Shown: positions 1 to 8,626, numbered from the stretch's first letter. The stretch: 64,000 nucleotides of DNA from PALSA-505 sp963699015 (GCA_963699015.1 CAVOSX010000005.1:186001-250000); one strand, 5' to 3'. Program-made: numbers and translations. Notes: generated from the sequence alone by a model not told the origin.

Positions 1-341
1 GAACAGTGGACGATGGAGCCGGACGGCACGCTGAGGATCAATGGCAAGTGCCTGGACGTGGCCGGGCAGAGCAAGCTCGACGGGGCGAAGCTTGAGCTGT
101 CTACCTGCCAGTCCACAGAGCCAGTCCCAGCCAGCCCAGTCCCAGCCAGCCCAGTGCCAGCAAGGCCAACCCCAGCCAGCCCAACCCCAGCGAGCACTGG
201 GCCATCGGATCCAATGGCGAGCTGTTCAACCAGAACTCCGGCCGGTGCGCGGCCGACCCGGGCGACAGCACCGCGAACAACACCGGGCTGGTCCAGGAGG
301 ACTGCTACGGCCGGGCCGGGGAGATCTGGGCGGTCACCTGA
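1..341 (+). pseudogene. 3' end of a ricin-type beta-trefoil lectin gene, frameshifted
   Basis: The window opens inside a gene. In frame 1 the reading is EQWTMEPDGTLRINGKCLDV, then KLELSTCQS, typical of a ricin B-type repeat (QxW plus GKCLDV). From about 195, frame 3 reads HWAIGSNGELFNQNSGRCAA and ends in EIWAVT before a TGA at 339-341, which is the next beta-trefoil repeat. The two halves are in different frames, separated by a low-complexity stretch at 121-195. Such domains are carbohydrate-binding modules of secreted glycosidases and lectins; the catalytic part, if any, lies outside the window. Either the gene is genuinely broken or a base is miscalled in the repeat. Confidence 0.7.
121..195 (+). 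repeat. Five 15-bp tandem units inside the lectin gene
   Basis: Five imperfect units of the form CCAGTCCCAGCCAGC lie end to end. In frame 1 they encode PVPAS, PVPAS, PVPAR, PTPAS, PTPAS; in frame 3 they encode Ser/Pro/Gln-rich sequence. They sit where a ricin-type repeat normally has a loop of only a few residues before the QxW-like strand. Confidence 0.8.
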
Positions 342-397
342 CCGGTCCGCGGCCAGGCCCGAGCACCGCCCTGGCTCTGCCCGCCCCGCCCTTCAGC

Positions 398-1180
398 TCA
401 GCTCTTGGCCGGCTCGCGGACCCGCGGTTGGCCGCCGGAGGCCGCCACGTAGGCATCCACGATGCCGAGCACGTCCTCACCCGCCTGAACGATCTTGCCC
501 TTCTCCAGCCAGATCACGCGGTTGCAGTTCTCCTCGATCTCGGCCAGGTTGTGCGCGACCAGGAACACGGTGCCCGCGGCCTCGCGCAGCTCGTCGATGC
601 GCCGGTGGCTCTTGACCCGGAATTCGGCGTCCCCGGTGGCCAGGGCCTCGTCGACGAGCAGGATGTCGTGGCTCTTGGCCGACGCGATCGCGAACCTGAG
701 CCGTGAGCCCATACCGGTCGAGTAGGTCTTCATGGGCAGGTTGACGAAGTCGCCCACGCCGGAGAAGTCCACGATCTTGGGATACAGTTCCCGGACTTCC
801 TGGCGGCTCATGCCCATGGCCAGGCAGCCGAGGATCACGTTCTTGTCCCCGGTGAGATCCTCCAGCAGCGCCGCGTTGACGCCGAGCAGCGCGCCGTGGC
901 CGTCGGTGTAGACAAATCCGCGCTCGGCCGGGAGCAGGCCGGCGATCGCCCGCAGCAGCGTGGACTTGCCCGAGCCGTTGCGCCCGATGACCCCCACCGC
1001 GTCGCCCCGGTACGCCACGAAGGACAGGCCGCGCAGCGCGTGCACCTCGCGGATCGAGGGCCGCCGCTGCCGGCGCATCATCCGCATCAGCGCCGTGGCG
1101 GCGGTACCCCTGTCCCCGCCGGCACCGTAGACCCGGTACACGACGTGCAGGTCGTCCACGACCACCATCGGCTCAGCCAC
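398..1180 (-). CDS. ABC-2 polysaccharide exporter, ATP-binding subunit (Wzt/TagH/RfbE-like)
   Basis: Predicted 260-residue cytoplasmic ATPase that powers export of a lipid-linked glycan. It shows Walker A GRNGSGKST, a signature-like YSTGMGSRLRFA, Walker B ILLVDEALATGD and the H-loop VAHN. The divergent signature motif and the start with VVVDDLHVVYRVYG are typical of the teichoic acid and O-antigen export branch. I chose GTG at 1180; it overlaps the stop of the permease by 8 bases (GTGGCTGA), implying translational coupling. There is no long C-terminal glycan-binding extension. In mycobacteria the corresponding pair (RfbE/RfbD) is linked to galactan export, which fits glf and glfT2 further along. 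Confidence 0.9.
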   Translation of the reverse strand: MAEPMVVVDDLHVVYRVYGAGGDRGTAATALMRMMRRQRRPSIREVHALRGLSFVAYRGDAVGVIGRNGSGKSTLLRAIAGLLPAERGFVYTDGHGALLGVNAALLEDLTGDKNVILGCLAMGMSRQEVRELYPKIVDFSGVGDFVNLPMKTYSTGMGSRLRFAIASAKSHDILLVDEALATGDAEFRVKSHRRIDELREAAGTVFLVAHNLAEIEENCNRVIWLEKGKIVQAGEDVLGIVDAYVAASGGQPRVREPAKS

Positions 1181-2333
1181 GGCCGTACTGTACCTCCGCC
1201 CGCCAGAAGAAGATGAAACCGACGACCAGGATGACGACCGCCCAGAGCGCGCCGAATAGCCACAGATTGGTCTGGCTGACCACGGCGGCGCAGTGCGCGC
1301 TGTTGAACATGTTCGCATTGAGGAACTTGTGGTACAGCGCCACGGAATGGAATCTCTGCGGACTGTATCGCGGCGGGTTGTAGTACAGCGCACACAGCGC
1401 CGGGTTGTAGGGCTTGCTGCCGGGCGTGCTCTGCCGCTGCGATTCCAGCAGCGCGTTCCTGGTCAGCGTGATGTAGATCGCCGCCGGGTTGTACTGGAGG
1501 ATCTTGGCGATCGTCGGATGCTCATGCAGGTTGTGAAAGGTCTGGATGCTGAACATGACCCCGGACGCGTAGAACCAGGTCCGCACGATGAATGGCAGCA
1601 GCTGGCTGACGTCGTCGAACCCGGCACCGAACCGGGCCAGGATGAAGGCCGCGCCGATGTTGAACAGCGTCTGCATGATCAGCACCGGGATGATCAGCAG
1701 CCAGTACCAGGTGACCGGCTGGCCGACGGCCAGCACGGTCGCGAAGATCACGATCAGCGAGATCGCCAGCTGCTGCAGCTCGATCAGCACGTAGCCGAGC
1801 GGGAGGCAGGCCCGGGGGAAGTACAGGGCTCTGATCAGCGGCAGGCTGTCCCACATCACCCGCGAGGAGATGATGAACGACCGCTGCGTGAAGTTGAAGA
1901 TGAAGACCCCGATGACCAGGAACGCGATGAAGTCGGGTACCCCGCGCTTGGTGTCGAGGATCAGTCCGAAGATCAGGTAGTACACGGCCACGTTGAGCAG
2001 CGGCGTCAGTATCTGCCAGACCTGGCCGAGCTTGGCCTCGGTGTACATGGCGACGTTCTGGGCGGTGGCGAACCCGGTGACGAAATAGCGCCGCTGCCAG
2101 ATCCGCCGCATGTACTCGATGAGCGGAGGACGGGCCGCGCTCGGCTTGAGCCCGTACTTCGCGGCCAGTTCCGCGAGCGGCCCGTCGGGCAGCTGGGCCG
2201 CCTCACTGTGCTCGGGCTCCCCGCCCGCCACGGGGGCGTCGGCCAGCGCGCCGGGCGCGCTCAGGCTGCCCCGCCTGGCCGCGTCGTCCTGCCCGCTCAC
2301 CCGGCCGCGCCCGCCCTCGCGGGAACCAGTCAT
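1173..2333 (-). CDS. ABC-2 polysaccharide exporter, permease subunit (Wzm/TagG/RfbD-like)
   Basis: 386 residues. About 100 hydrophilic, Gly/Pro/Ala-rich residues precede an ABC-2 membrane domain that begins near YFVTGFATAQNVAMYTEAKL and contains roughly six hydrophobic segments, including YYLIFGLILDTKRG and ISLIVIFATVLAVG. It is the membrane partner of the ATPase encoded immediately downstream with an 8-base overlap. A periplasmic loop of about 90 residues before the last helix (QRQSTPGSKPYNPALC) is longer than in simple TagG proteins. It is expressed divergently from the MarR gene. Substrate is inferred as a lipid-linked galactan or teichoic-type glycan. Confidence 0.88.
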   Translation of the reverse strand: MTGSREGGRGRVSGQDDAARRGSLSAPGALADAPVAGGEPEHSEAAQLPDGPLAELAAKYGLKPSAARPPLIEYMRRIWQRRYFVTGFATAQNVAMYTEAKLGQVWQILTPLLNVAVYYLIFGLILDTKRGVPDFIAFLVIGVFIFNFTQRSFIISSRVMWDSLPLIRALYFPRACLPLGYVLIELQQLAISLIVIFATVLAVGQPVTWYWLLIIPVLIMQTLFNIGAAFILARFGAGFDDVSQLLPFIVRTWFYASGVMFSIQTFHNLHEHPTIAKILQYNPAAIYITLTRNALLESQRQSTPGSKPYNPALCALYYNPPRYSPQRFHSVALYHKFLNANMFNSAHCAAVVSQTNLWLFGALWAVVILVVGFIFFWRAEVQYGRG

Positions 2334-2415
2334 GCCGCCGAGCCTAGAGCGTCCGGCAGCAGCGCGCTGACAGGAACCTCAGACGGCGGCGGAGCCTGGC
2401 GGCCGCGCAGGCCCG

Positions 2416-2480
2416 GTGAGTTGTATCGGGCAACTGTCACCAGCAGAATGTACCATCCTCGTAGTTGTGCGGTACAACTA
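2416..2480. promoter_or_regulatory. Inverted repeats, likely MarR-type operators
   Basis: A perfect inverted repeat TAGTTGT-gcggt-ACAACTA lies at 2462-2480, just before the proposed start of the MarR gene. A second, weaker one (AGTTG-n7-CAACT) lies at 2419-2435. The half-site resembles sites bound by MarR proteins. Both lie in the 152-base divergent intergenic region, so the regulator may control itself and the exporter genes. The operator argues against the earlier TTG at 2465 as start, since that codon is inside the palindrome. Confidence 0.65.
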
Positions 2481-2485
2481 ATGTT

Positions 2486-3106
2486 GTGGATGCCGTGAAC
2501 GCCGACACGGAACTCGCCAGGCTCCTCGTCCAGCTGCTGCGGGTAGTGACTCCGGCCGTGTCCGATGATGCTGGGGATCCGACTGATGCCAGGGCTTCGA
2601 CGTCGCAGCCCAGCGTATCGGCGTCGGAGGGCCGCGCGCTCGTTGAGTTGCTCGCAGCCCGCGGAATCGCCCAGGGTGAACTCGCCCGCCTGCTTGGCCT
2701 GGAAAAGAGCACAGTGAGCCGCCTGGCCGGCGGCCTGGAGCAGAAGGGCTGGATCAGGCGCGGCCGGGACGAGGACAACCAGCGCTATGTCCGGCTCTAC
2801 CTCACGCCGGCCGGCTCGGCGGTCGCGGCCCGGCTGCTGCAGGCCTGGCAGTCGAGGCAGGCCCGGATCATCGCCTCGCTGACCGACGCCGAACGCGCCG
2901 GCCTCGCCATCGGCCTCGGCGGCCTGCTGCGGGGCCTGGTAGCCGAAGGGATCCTCGGCGGCGCCGGGACCGAGACCCGGGCCGGGAGAACTGAGCCACC
3001 CGCGGGCGCAGCCAGCCCCGGAGCCGCCGAGGCGCCGCCCGCAGGACCCGAGCTGTCCGCGCACGCTGAGGCGCCGCCCGCAGGACGCGGGCTGTCCGCG
3101 CTGTAA
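2486..3106 (+). CDS. MarR-family transcriptional regulator
   Basis: About 206 residues from GTG 2486 (GTG 2495 is equally possible). The winged-helix core reads GIAQGELARLLGLEKSTVSR for the helix-turn-helix, then GWIRRGRDEDNQRYVRLYLT for the wing. Flanking helices should form the dimer interface. The C-terminal ~45 residues are unusual for MarR: Ala/Pro/Gly-rich, with two copies of about 12 residues (AEAPPAGPELSA and AEAPPAGRGLSA) encoded by a ~36-bp tandem duplication near 3028-3101. It likely represses itself and perhaps the divergent exporter. The ligand is unknown. Confidence 0.85.
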   Translation: MDAVNADTELARLLVQLLRVVTPAVSDDAGDPTDARASTSQPSVSASEGRALVELLAARGIAQGELARLLGLEKSTVSRLAGGLEQKGWIRRGRDEDNQRYVRLYLTPAGSAVAARLLQAWQSRQARIIASLTDAERAGLAIGLGGLLRGLVAEGILGGAGTETRAGRTEPPAGAASPGAAEAPPAGPELSAHAEAPPAGRGLSAL

Positions 3107-3235
3107 GGTCCGGGCGGACTCTTGGTTAACAGTTGTGTCAAGGCGCGGGGCGGCGGTTTCCTGACCTGCTCTGCGGGGCATTTCCGGTCATACCGGGTGG
3201 AAGATCTTCACCGCGGGGGCCAGTGCGCCAGGGAG

Positions 3236-3679
3236 GTGAGCGCGTCAACCGTCGTGCTGCTCCCGCATGCACCGTCCAGCGTCGGCCGGGCTCGCCACCG
3301 GCTGGGCGCGGAGCTGCGCACGCGCGGAGTGGCCGAGCCCGCGATCTGTGACGCCACGATCGTGCTCAGTGAGCTGATGAGCAACGCGGTCCGGCACGCC
3401 CGCCCGCTACCGGGGGCGCAGATACAAGTGGCCTGGACGCTGGACGACGGGACGCTGGAACTGGCGGTGAGCGACGGCGGCGGCCCCACCCAGCCGCGAA
3501 CCGAACGCCCGGCTTCGGTGTCCTCGCTCGGCGGCCGCGGCCTGGGCATCGTGAATCACATGTCGCGCCGCTGGGGAGTCCGCAGCGACGACCACGGCGC
3601 CACGGTCTGGGCTGTGCTGACGGTCGGGCAGGACCGGGCCAGGCCGCCCCGGTCCCGGCGCGCCCTGGCTACGAGCTGA
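3236..3679 (+). CDS. HATPase_c_2 ATP-binding protein (anti-sigma/RsbW-like)
   Basis: 147 residues. GHKL-type ATPase fold of the anti-sigma factor and SpoIIAB kinase group: N-box LSELMSNAVRHA, G1 box LAVSDGGG, G2 box GGRGLGIVNH. Streptomyces-type genomes carry many such short regulators, most without a known partner. The start is uncertain: GTG 3236 directly abuts AGGGAG, which is too close for a normal ribosome site, and GTG 3254 is also in frame. A STAS antagonist gene lies about 1 kb downstream on the same strand, so they might form a partner-switching pair; that is inference from proximity. Confidence 0.8.
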   Translation: MSASTVVLLPHAPSSVGRARHRLGAELRTRGVAEPAICDATIVLSELMSNAVRHARPLPGAQIQVAWTLDDGTLELAVSDGGGPTQPRTERPASVSSLGGRGLGIVNHMSRRWGVRSDDHGATVWAVLTVGQDRARPPRSRRALATS

Positions 3680-3684
3680 TCAGG

Positions 3685-3852
3685 TCAGCGCCAGCGCGAC
3701 TTGCGCCCGGACCAGAAGGCCAGCCTGGCGATGGTAACGACGATGGCCACGACCACCGCCAGCCAGAAGAGCGCCAGCAGCGCGTGCAGCGCCCACAGCA
3801 CCACCATGACCGCGAGAAACGCGCCGATAAGAAGCAGGATCACTCGTCCCAT
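3685..3852 (-). CDS. Small membrane protein, 55 aa
   Basis: Short reading frame starting ATG at 3852 and ending TGA at 3685. It begins MGRVILLLIGAFLAVMVVLW and ends in the basic tail WSGRKSRWR. Almost the whole length is hydrophobic, consistent with one long or two short membrane helices with a cytoplasmic positive end. Codon third positions are G/C-rich. Convergent with the HATPase gene, 5 bases away. Function not recognised. Confidence 0.6.
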   Translation of the reverse strand: MGRVILLLIGAFLAVMVVLWALHALLALFWLAVVVAIVVTIARLAFWSGRKSRWR

Positions 3853-3906
3853 GCATCCAGGGTACGACTATTTTCGCCGAACTTGGCCCCTGGATCGCTC
3901 GCCCGG

Positions 3907-4611
3907 TCAGCAGGCAGTCGGCGGCCCGGACGGCGGAAGCTGGCCGAGCGCGTCGGTGAGCATGCGAAAGGTCGGGCAGGGCCAGCGCCACATGCAGCTC
4001 CTGCACCGCAGGATGGGGCTGGACGGGTCGGTGGAGATGCCGCCGGCGTCCAGCGGGGCGTGCAGCTCGAGCAGCCGCAGTCCGAGGTCGGCGAAGCCGA
4101 GCACCTCCTCGCGGGCCTGGCCAAGGAACTCGATATCGTCGCGGGTGAACCTGGCGGTCACCGGCACCACGCCGTCCCTGTTGAGCAGCCGGGCGTAGTG
4201 CACGCCGGTCTCCAGCCAGGACGAGGCACTGGCCGCCCTGGCCCGCACCGCGTCCAGGTGCTCGCGAAGCGAGGCACGCTGCGGATCCTCCGGCAGGTCG
4301 GCTGCAGGCCAGTCGGTGGCCGGGGCTCCGCCCGCCGGGTACGGCGCGCGATCATGTCCGAGCCCGGCGGCGGGCTCCCCCTGCGCGGCCGTGGCAGCGG
4401 CGGCCGCGTGCGCGCCCGGCCGGGCACCATGTCCGGCGGGCCTAGCCGGCGCCGGGATGTCCGGCCGCGGCGCGTCGTCCGGCTCGCGGAAATACGCACT
4501 CGGCTCGCGGGCAGGCAGCACGGTGGCAGCCACCGGCGCGGACAGGGGCAGGCCCGGAGTACCTGGTCCCGGCCGCTCCGGGTTCTCTTCGCTGTCAGCC
4601 GTGGCGTTCAT
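3907..4611 (-). CDS. Hypothetical actinobacterial protein with disordered N-terminus
   Basis: 234 residues from ATG 4611, which is preceded by GGAG at eight bases; an upstream in-frame ATG at 4659 lacks this. The first ~110 residues are Pro/Ala/Gly-rich and probably disordered. The second half has a helical region (DDIEFLGQAREEVLGFADLG) and ends with a Cys- and Trp-containing segment (RCRSCMWRWPCPTF). The two or three Cys near the end could bind metal. I do not recognise a family with a known function. It lies downstream on the minus strand from nothing obvious and is divergent from the STAS gene. Confidence 0.65.
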   Translation of the reverse strand: MNATADSEENPERPGPGTPGLPLSAPVAATVLPAREPSAYFREPDDAPRPDIPAPARPAGHGARPGAHAAAAATAAQGEPAAGLGHDRAPYPAGGAPATDWPAADLPEDPQRASLREHLDAVRARAASASSWLETGVHYARLLNRDGVVPVTARFTRDDIEFLGQAREEVLGFADLGLRLLELHAPLDAGGISTDPSSPILRCRSCMWRWPCPTFRMLTDALGQLPPSGPPTAC

Positions 4612-4754
4612 CTGCAATGCTCCGCTCAGCGCTGATTCACGATTCAGGGCGCACTCCAAGCTTGACGTACGAGGGCGGGTACCGGAAGCGGATTCCGCGA
4701 GTACGCTCCGTGACGGACTGGTAGCCCGTGACCTGGGCCGGTAGGGTACCCCAG

Positions 4755-5093
4755 GTGGAGCTTAAGGTCTCGAGCCGCTCGCAGGGTGATCACACCGTTG
4801 TAGCCGTATCGGGAGAAATAGATCTGTATACCGCCCCCCGGCTGCAGGGTGAGCTTGCCACCGCTGTCGCGAGTGCAGGCCCCGCACGGGTGGTGGTGGA
4901 CATGGCCGGGGTCGATTTCTGCGATTCCACCGGGATGAACGTGCTGCTGGCGGCGCTGCGGCGCGCCCGCGAACGCGGCGGGGATCTGATGCTCGCCGGG
5001 CCGCGGCCTGCCGTGCGGAAGATCTTGCAGGTGACCGGGCTGGAGTCGGTGTTCACCGTCGTCGACGACCCGGCGGCGGTATCCGGCCAGTAA
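4755..5093 (+). CDS. STAS-domain anti-sigma factor antagonist
   Basis: 112 residues forming a single STAS domain. The central motif VDFCDSTGMNVLL contains the conserved DSTG serine that partner kinases phosphorylate in SpoIIAA and RsbV. The N-terminal strand SGEIDLYTAPRL is also typical. I start at GTG 4755; an earlier ATG at 4728 would add nine residues outside the domain. Probably works with an RsbW-like kinase such as the HATPase protein at 3236, though the partner cannot be told from sequence. Confidence 0.88.
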   Translation: MELKVSSRSQGDHTVVAVSGEIDLYTAPRLQGELATAVASAGPARVVVDMAGVDFCDSTGMNVLLAALRRARERGGDLMLAGPRPAVRKILQVTGLESVFTVVDDPAAVSGQ

Positions 5094-5159
5094 CCGGCAC
5101 AGCCGGGCCGTTGGCGGCTGTTGCGCCGGGCAGTGCCGGCGTCACACTAGGATCCCCCC

Positions 5160-5861
5160 ATGTCTCCAGGCGGTGACCTGGCCGTGGTCATCCCGGCCCG
5201 GGAAGAGTCCGACCGTATCGGCGGGACCGTGCGAGCGGCCGTCGGGCTGCCCGGCGTGGATCTGGTCTTGGTCGTGGACGACGGATCGCATGACCAGACG
5301 AGGGTTCTGGCCGAACGGGCAGGTGCGGCCGTGGTCAGTCACCCTAGGCCGCGCGGCAAGGGCGCCGCGATGGAGACGGGCGCCGAGGCGGTGCGCCTCC
5401 TGGACCAGCAGGAACGCCGTTCGGTACCCCGCCACCTGCTCTTCCTCGACGCCGATCTCGGTGACACGGCCCAGCACGCGGGCCCGCTCGCCGAGCCGGT
5501 GCGCTGCGGCGAGGCGGACATGACCATGGCCGTGTTCAGCAGCACGGTCAAGCTGGGCGGGCACGGCTTCGTGGTCAAGCTGTCCGGGGCCGGGATCGAG
5601 CGCGCGACCGGCTGGCGGCCCGCGCAGCCGCTGAACGGGCAGCGCTGCCTGACCCGGGCGGCCTTCGACGCCGCGCGGCCGATCGCCCGGGGGTTCGGCG
5701 CCGAGACCGCGCTCACCATCGACCTGCTCCGCCGGGGAATGCGGGTCACCGAGGTGGAGGTGCCGCTGGCCCACCGGGCCACCGGGACGGACTGGCGTTC
5801 TCAGCTGCACCGTGCCCGGCAGTTCGCCGACGTGGGCAGGGCCCTGGCCCGACGGCTATGA
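5160..5861 (+). CDS. GT2 family glycosyltransferase (polyprenyl-phosphate sugar synthase-like)
   Basis: 233 residues, GT-A fold. It starts with the nucleotide-sugar motif VVIPAREESDRIGG and VLVVDDGSHDQT. A DxD-type FLDADLGD follows near residue 100, and GAETALTIDLL lies near residue 180. No C-terminal membrane segments, so a cytosolic or membrane-associated enzyme of the dolichyl-phosphate-sugar synthase or glucosyl-phosphoglycerate synthase type. Its stop overlaps the next start by four bases (ATGA). That gene encodes a GT-C enzyme that would use a lipid-phosphate sugar donor, so this GT2 may supply the donor. The acceptor is inferred. Confidence 0.82.
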   Translation: MSPGGDLAVVIPAREESDRIGGTVRAAVGLPGVDLVLVVDDGSHDQTRVLAERAGAAVVSHPRPRGKGAAMETGAEAVRLLDQQERRSVPRHLLFLDADLGDTAQHAGPLAEPVRCGEADMTMAVFSSTVKLGGHGFVVKLSGAGIERATGWRPAQPLNGQRCLTRAAFDAARPIARGFGAETALTIDLLRRGMRVTEVEVPLAHRATGTDWRSQLHRARQFADVGRALARRL

Positions 5862-7612
5862 GCTGGCGCCGCGGTGTCCCGGCAGGGACTCCGGTCCGCG
5901 GCGGGAACCCGCCCGGCAGTAGCACCGCGCCAGGGAACCGGGCCCCGGTCGGCGGCACGGCCGCGCCCGGCGGCGGCCGGCTGCGGGCCGCGATCCCGGC
6001 CAGGGCCGGGCTGGGCGCGACGGTGGTGAGCATCGCGCTCACGCTGACCGTCGCCGTGCTCGGACCCTCCGTCATGGAACCGGCGCTGCCCGGGCGGCCG
6101 GGCCAGCCGCCGTGGGCCTTCGCCGCCCATCCGTCGGCCTACCTGGCGGTCGCCCTCACCTTCGCCGCGATCGTCGCGGGCAGCTTCGGGCTGGCCGTGA
6201 CCATGCGCGCGGCCCGGCTCGGCTGGATCGTCTCGCCCCAGGTGCTCCTCACCACGGGACTCATCGCCGCTGCGGTGCTGGTTCTGCTGCCTCCGTTCGG
6301 TTCGTCTGATCACCTCAGCTATGCCGCGTACGGCCGGATGCTGGCCACCGGCCATAACCCGTACCTCACCACGCCCAACCAGCTGGCCCGGCTGGGCGAC
6401 CCGATTGCCCGCGCGGTCGAGGACTGGAGGACGAGCCCCTCGGTGTACGGGGTGCTGGCCACCGGCGGCCAGGCGCTCGCCTCGCTCATCGGGGGGACCT
6501 CGGTCCGGCTCACCGTGTTCGTGCTGTCCCTGCTCAACCTGGCCGGATTCGCCGTCACCGGGCTGCTGCTGCACCGGCTGGCGGCCGGTGACAGGAGCCG
6601 CCAGCTGCGCGCGGCGCTGCTGTGGACGTGCAACCCGCTGCTGCTCCTGGTACTCGTGGCCGGCGAGCACGTGGACAGCCAGGCGATCGTGTTCGGCGTG
6701 GCGGCCGTCGCCGCCTTCGCGCTGGCCATGCGCCGGGCGGCCGCCGGTGCCACCTGGCGGTGCGTGCCGTGGGCGTTCGCGGCCGGCCTGCTGGCCGGGC
6801 TCGGCTTCGCGGTCAAGCTGAGCATGCTGCTCGTCGCCGTCGGCCTGGCCGCGGCGTGCCTGCTGACCTGGCCCGCTCCGGCCCGATCAGCCGGGGACGG
6901 CCCAGCCCGGGACGGGGCGGCCGGGGACGGGTCAGCCCGGGCGGCTGGCCGGCCGCGGGCCCGGGCGCCTGCGGCCTCGGCGCTGGCGGGCCTGGCCGCC
7001 GGGTTCGCGGCGGTGACCGCGGCCGCGCTGGCTATCGGCGGCCTCACCTCGCTGCGGCCGGCCCTGCGGGCAGGCAGCTACGTGGCGATCGGCACCCCCT
7101 GGCGCTGGGTGCGGGCGGCAATCGGGCTGGCGGCCGGCGAGGGGATCGCCGACGACATAGTCAAGATCGCGGCGGCCGTTACGGTGCTGGTCCTGGCCTG
7201 GCTGCTGCTGCGCGGGCTGCCCGGACCCGGCGGCGTACCGGGCCTGGACGGAAGGCCGTGGCTGACCGGCCCAGCCGGGGCTGCCGGCCCGCAGGCCGCC
7301 GGGTTCGCGGGGCTGGCGGCGCTGGCCTTCGTGCTCGCCTGGCTCACCGCCGGGCCCTACGTGCTGCCGTGGTACGACGGGCTTGCCTGGGCGCTGCTCC
7401 CGCTGCTGCCCTGGTCGGCGATCGACTGGCTGGTGCTGGCCCGGACCACGGCGCTGGCGATCGGCTACCTCCCGGCCCGGGGCATCGTGATGCCCGCCGG
7501 GCTCGACTGGCTCGTTACGGTGGTCAGGAGGGGGGTGACCCCGGCGCTGCTGCTGCTCATCGCGGTGCTGCTGGTGGTCACCGTGCGGACCAGGAAGCCC
7601 GCCGGGCCCTGA
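5858..7612 (+). CDS. GT-C polyprenol-phosphate-mannose-dependent mannosyltransferase (MptA/MptB-like)
   Basis: 584 residues with about a dozen hydrophobic segments. The signature region reads PFGSSDHLSYAAYGRMLATG followed by HNPYLTTP, as in alpha-1,6-mannosyltransferases of lipomannan synthesis, with the conserved acidic residue in the first extracytoplasmic loop. GEHVDSQA lies near residue 270. A Gly/Asp/Ala-rich linker (AGDGPARDGAAGDG) around residue 345 is cytoplasmic and variable. Start ATG overlaps the upstream GT2 stop, so the two are co-translated. Expected role: extending a mannan on a lipid anchor at the outer face of the membrane. Confidence 0.85.
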   Translation: MSWRRGVPAGTPVRGGNPPGSSTAPGNRAPVGGTAAPGGGRLRAAIPARAGLGATVVSIALTLTVAVLGPSVMEPALPGRPGQPPWAFAAHPSAYLAVALTFAAIVAGSFGLAVTMRAARLGWIVSPQVLLTTGLIAAAVLVLLPPFGSSDHLSYAAYGRMLATGHNPYLTTPNQLARLGDPIARAVEDWRTSPSVYGVLATGGQALASLIGGTSVRLTVFVLSLLNLAGFAVTGLLLHRLAAGDRSRQLRAALLWTCNPLLLLVLVAGEHVDSQAIVFGVAAVAAFALAMRRAAAGATWRCVPWAFAAGLLAGLGFAVKLSMLLVAVGLAAACLLTWPAPARSAGDGPARDGAAGDGSARAAGRPRARAPAASALAGLAAGFAAVTAAALAIGGLTSLRPALRAGSYVAIGTPWRWVRAAIGLAAGEGIADDIVKIAAAVTVLVLAWLLLRGLPGPGGVPGLDGRPWLTGPAGAAGPQAAGFAGLAALAFVLAWLTAGPYVLPWYDGLAWALLPLLPWSAIDWLVLARTTALAIGYLPARGIVMPAGLDWLVTVVRRGVTPALLLLIAVLLVVTVRTRKPAGP

Positions 7613-7702
7613 ACCGGGCCAGGCACGGGGAGCGCCCTCCGCCGGCCGCGTTCGCGGATGGCTCTGGCCATGCGAGGCCGCCCGGGCTGGCATCATGATC
7701 TG

Positions 7703-8626
7703 ATGCAGGACAGATACGCCTACCTGGGGCCCGCAGGCACCTTCACCGAAGCCGCGCTGCGCACCCTGGATGGCAGTAAGCACGCCGAGCAGCTGCCGTT
7801 CCCCACCATCCAGGCGGTGCTCGAGGCCGTTCGGACCGGCGCGGCCGAGCGCGCCGTGGTACCGATCGAAAGCTCGGTCGATGGCGCGATCACCGCCACC
7901 CTGGATGAGCTGGCAACCGGGGATGACCTGCTCATCTACGCCGAGGTGCTGCTGCCGGTCGGATTCGCCCTGCTGGTCAGGGACGGTACCCGGCTCGACG
8001 AGATCACCACCGTGGGCGGCCATCCGCAGGCCCAGGCCCAGTGCCGGGGCTGGCTGGCCGGCCATCTGCCCGGCGCCGAGTGGCTGCCTGCCGCGTCGAA
8101 CGCCGCCGCAGCCCGCCAGGTGGCGGACGGGGAACTGGACGCGGCGCTGGCCGGGGCCTTCGCCGCCCCGGGCTACGGGCTGTCGGTCCTGGTCGACGAA
8201 GCGCACGACCGGGCGGGCGCGATCACCCGGTTCGTCGTAGTCGGCCGGCCGGGACCGCTGCCCGCGCCCACCGGCGCCGACCGGACCTCCCTGGTCGCCT
8301 TCCTGGCCGAGGACCACCCCGGCGCCCTGATGGAGATCCTCACCGAGCTCGCCGTGCGCGGGATCAACCTGACCCGGATCGAGTCCAGGCCCACCGGCGA
8401 CGTGCTCGGCAGGTACTACTTCTGCATCGACTGCGAGGGCCACATCGACGACGCACGGGTCGGTGAGGCACTGATGGGCCTGCGCCGGGTCTGCACTGAC
8501 GTCAGGTTCGCCGGCAGCTACCCCCGAGCCGACGGCGGCAAGACCCAGGTTCGCCGCGGGACCTCCGACGCGGAGTTCGCCGACGCCGCGGCGTGGCTGG
8601 CCCGGCTGCGGTACGGGCGCGTCTAG
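7703..8626 (+). CDS. pheA: Prephenate dehydratase
   Basis: 307 residues, the normal length for monofunctional actinobacterial PheA. Converts prephenate to phenylpyruvate in phenylalanine synthesis. The catalytic domain opens with YAYLGPAGTFTEAALRTL, with PIESSVDGAI in the position of the PIENS-type motif. The regulatory ACT domain near the end contains GINLTRIESRPT (ESRP, phenylalanine binding). ATG 7703 was chosen because the protein conventionally begins a few residues before the YLGPxGTFT motif; no strong ribosome site is visible. It stands alone between the mannosyltransferase and convergent bpa. Confidence 0.95.
   Translation: MQDRYAYLGPAGTFTEAALRTLDGSKHAEQLPFPTIQAVLEAVRTGAAERAVVPIESSVDGAITATLDELATGDDLLIYAEVLLPVGFALLVRDGTRLDEITTVGGHPQAQAQCRGWLAGHLPGAEWLPAASNAAAARQVADGELDAALAGAFAAPGYGLSVLVDEAHDRAGAITRFVVVGRPGPLPAPTGADRTSLVAFLAEDHPGALMEILTELAVRGINLTRIESRPTGDVLGRYYFCIDCEGHIDDARVGEALMGLRRVCTDVRFAGSYPRADGGKTQVRRGTSDAEFADAAAWLARLRYGRV

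Noticed and set aside
101..283. Minus-strand frame rich in Gly, Leu and Trp inside the lectin repeat
   Set aside because: It is the reverse complement of the tandem repeat; composition is explained by the repeat and no start signal is present.
6932..8443. Long open minus-strand frame antisense to the mannosyltransferase and pheA
   Set aside because: A mirror of high-GC codon bias; the plus strand carries recognisable motifs throughout.
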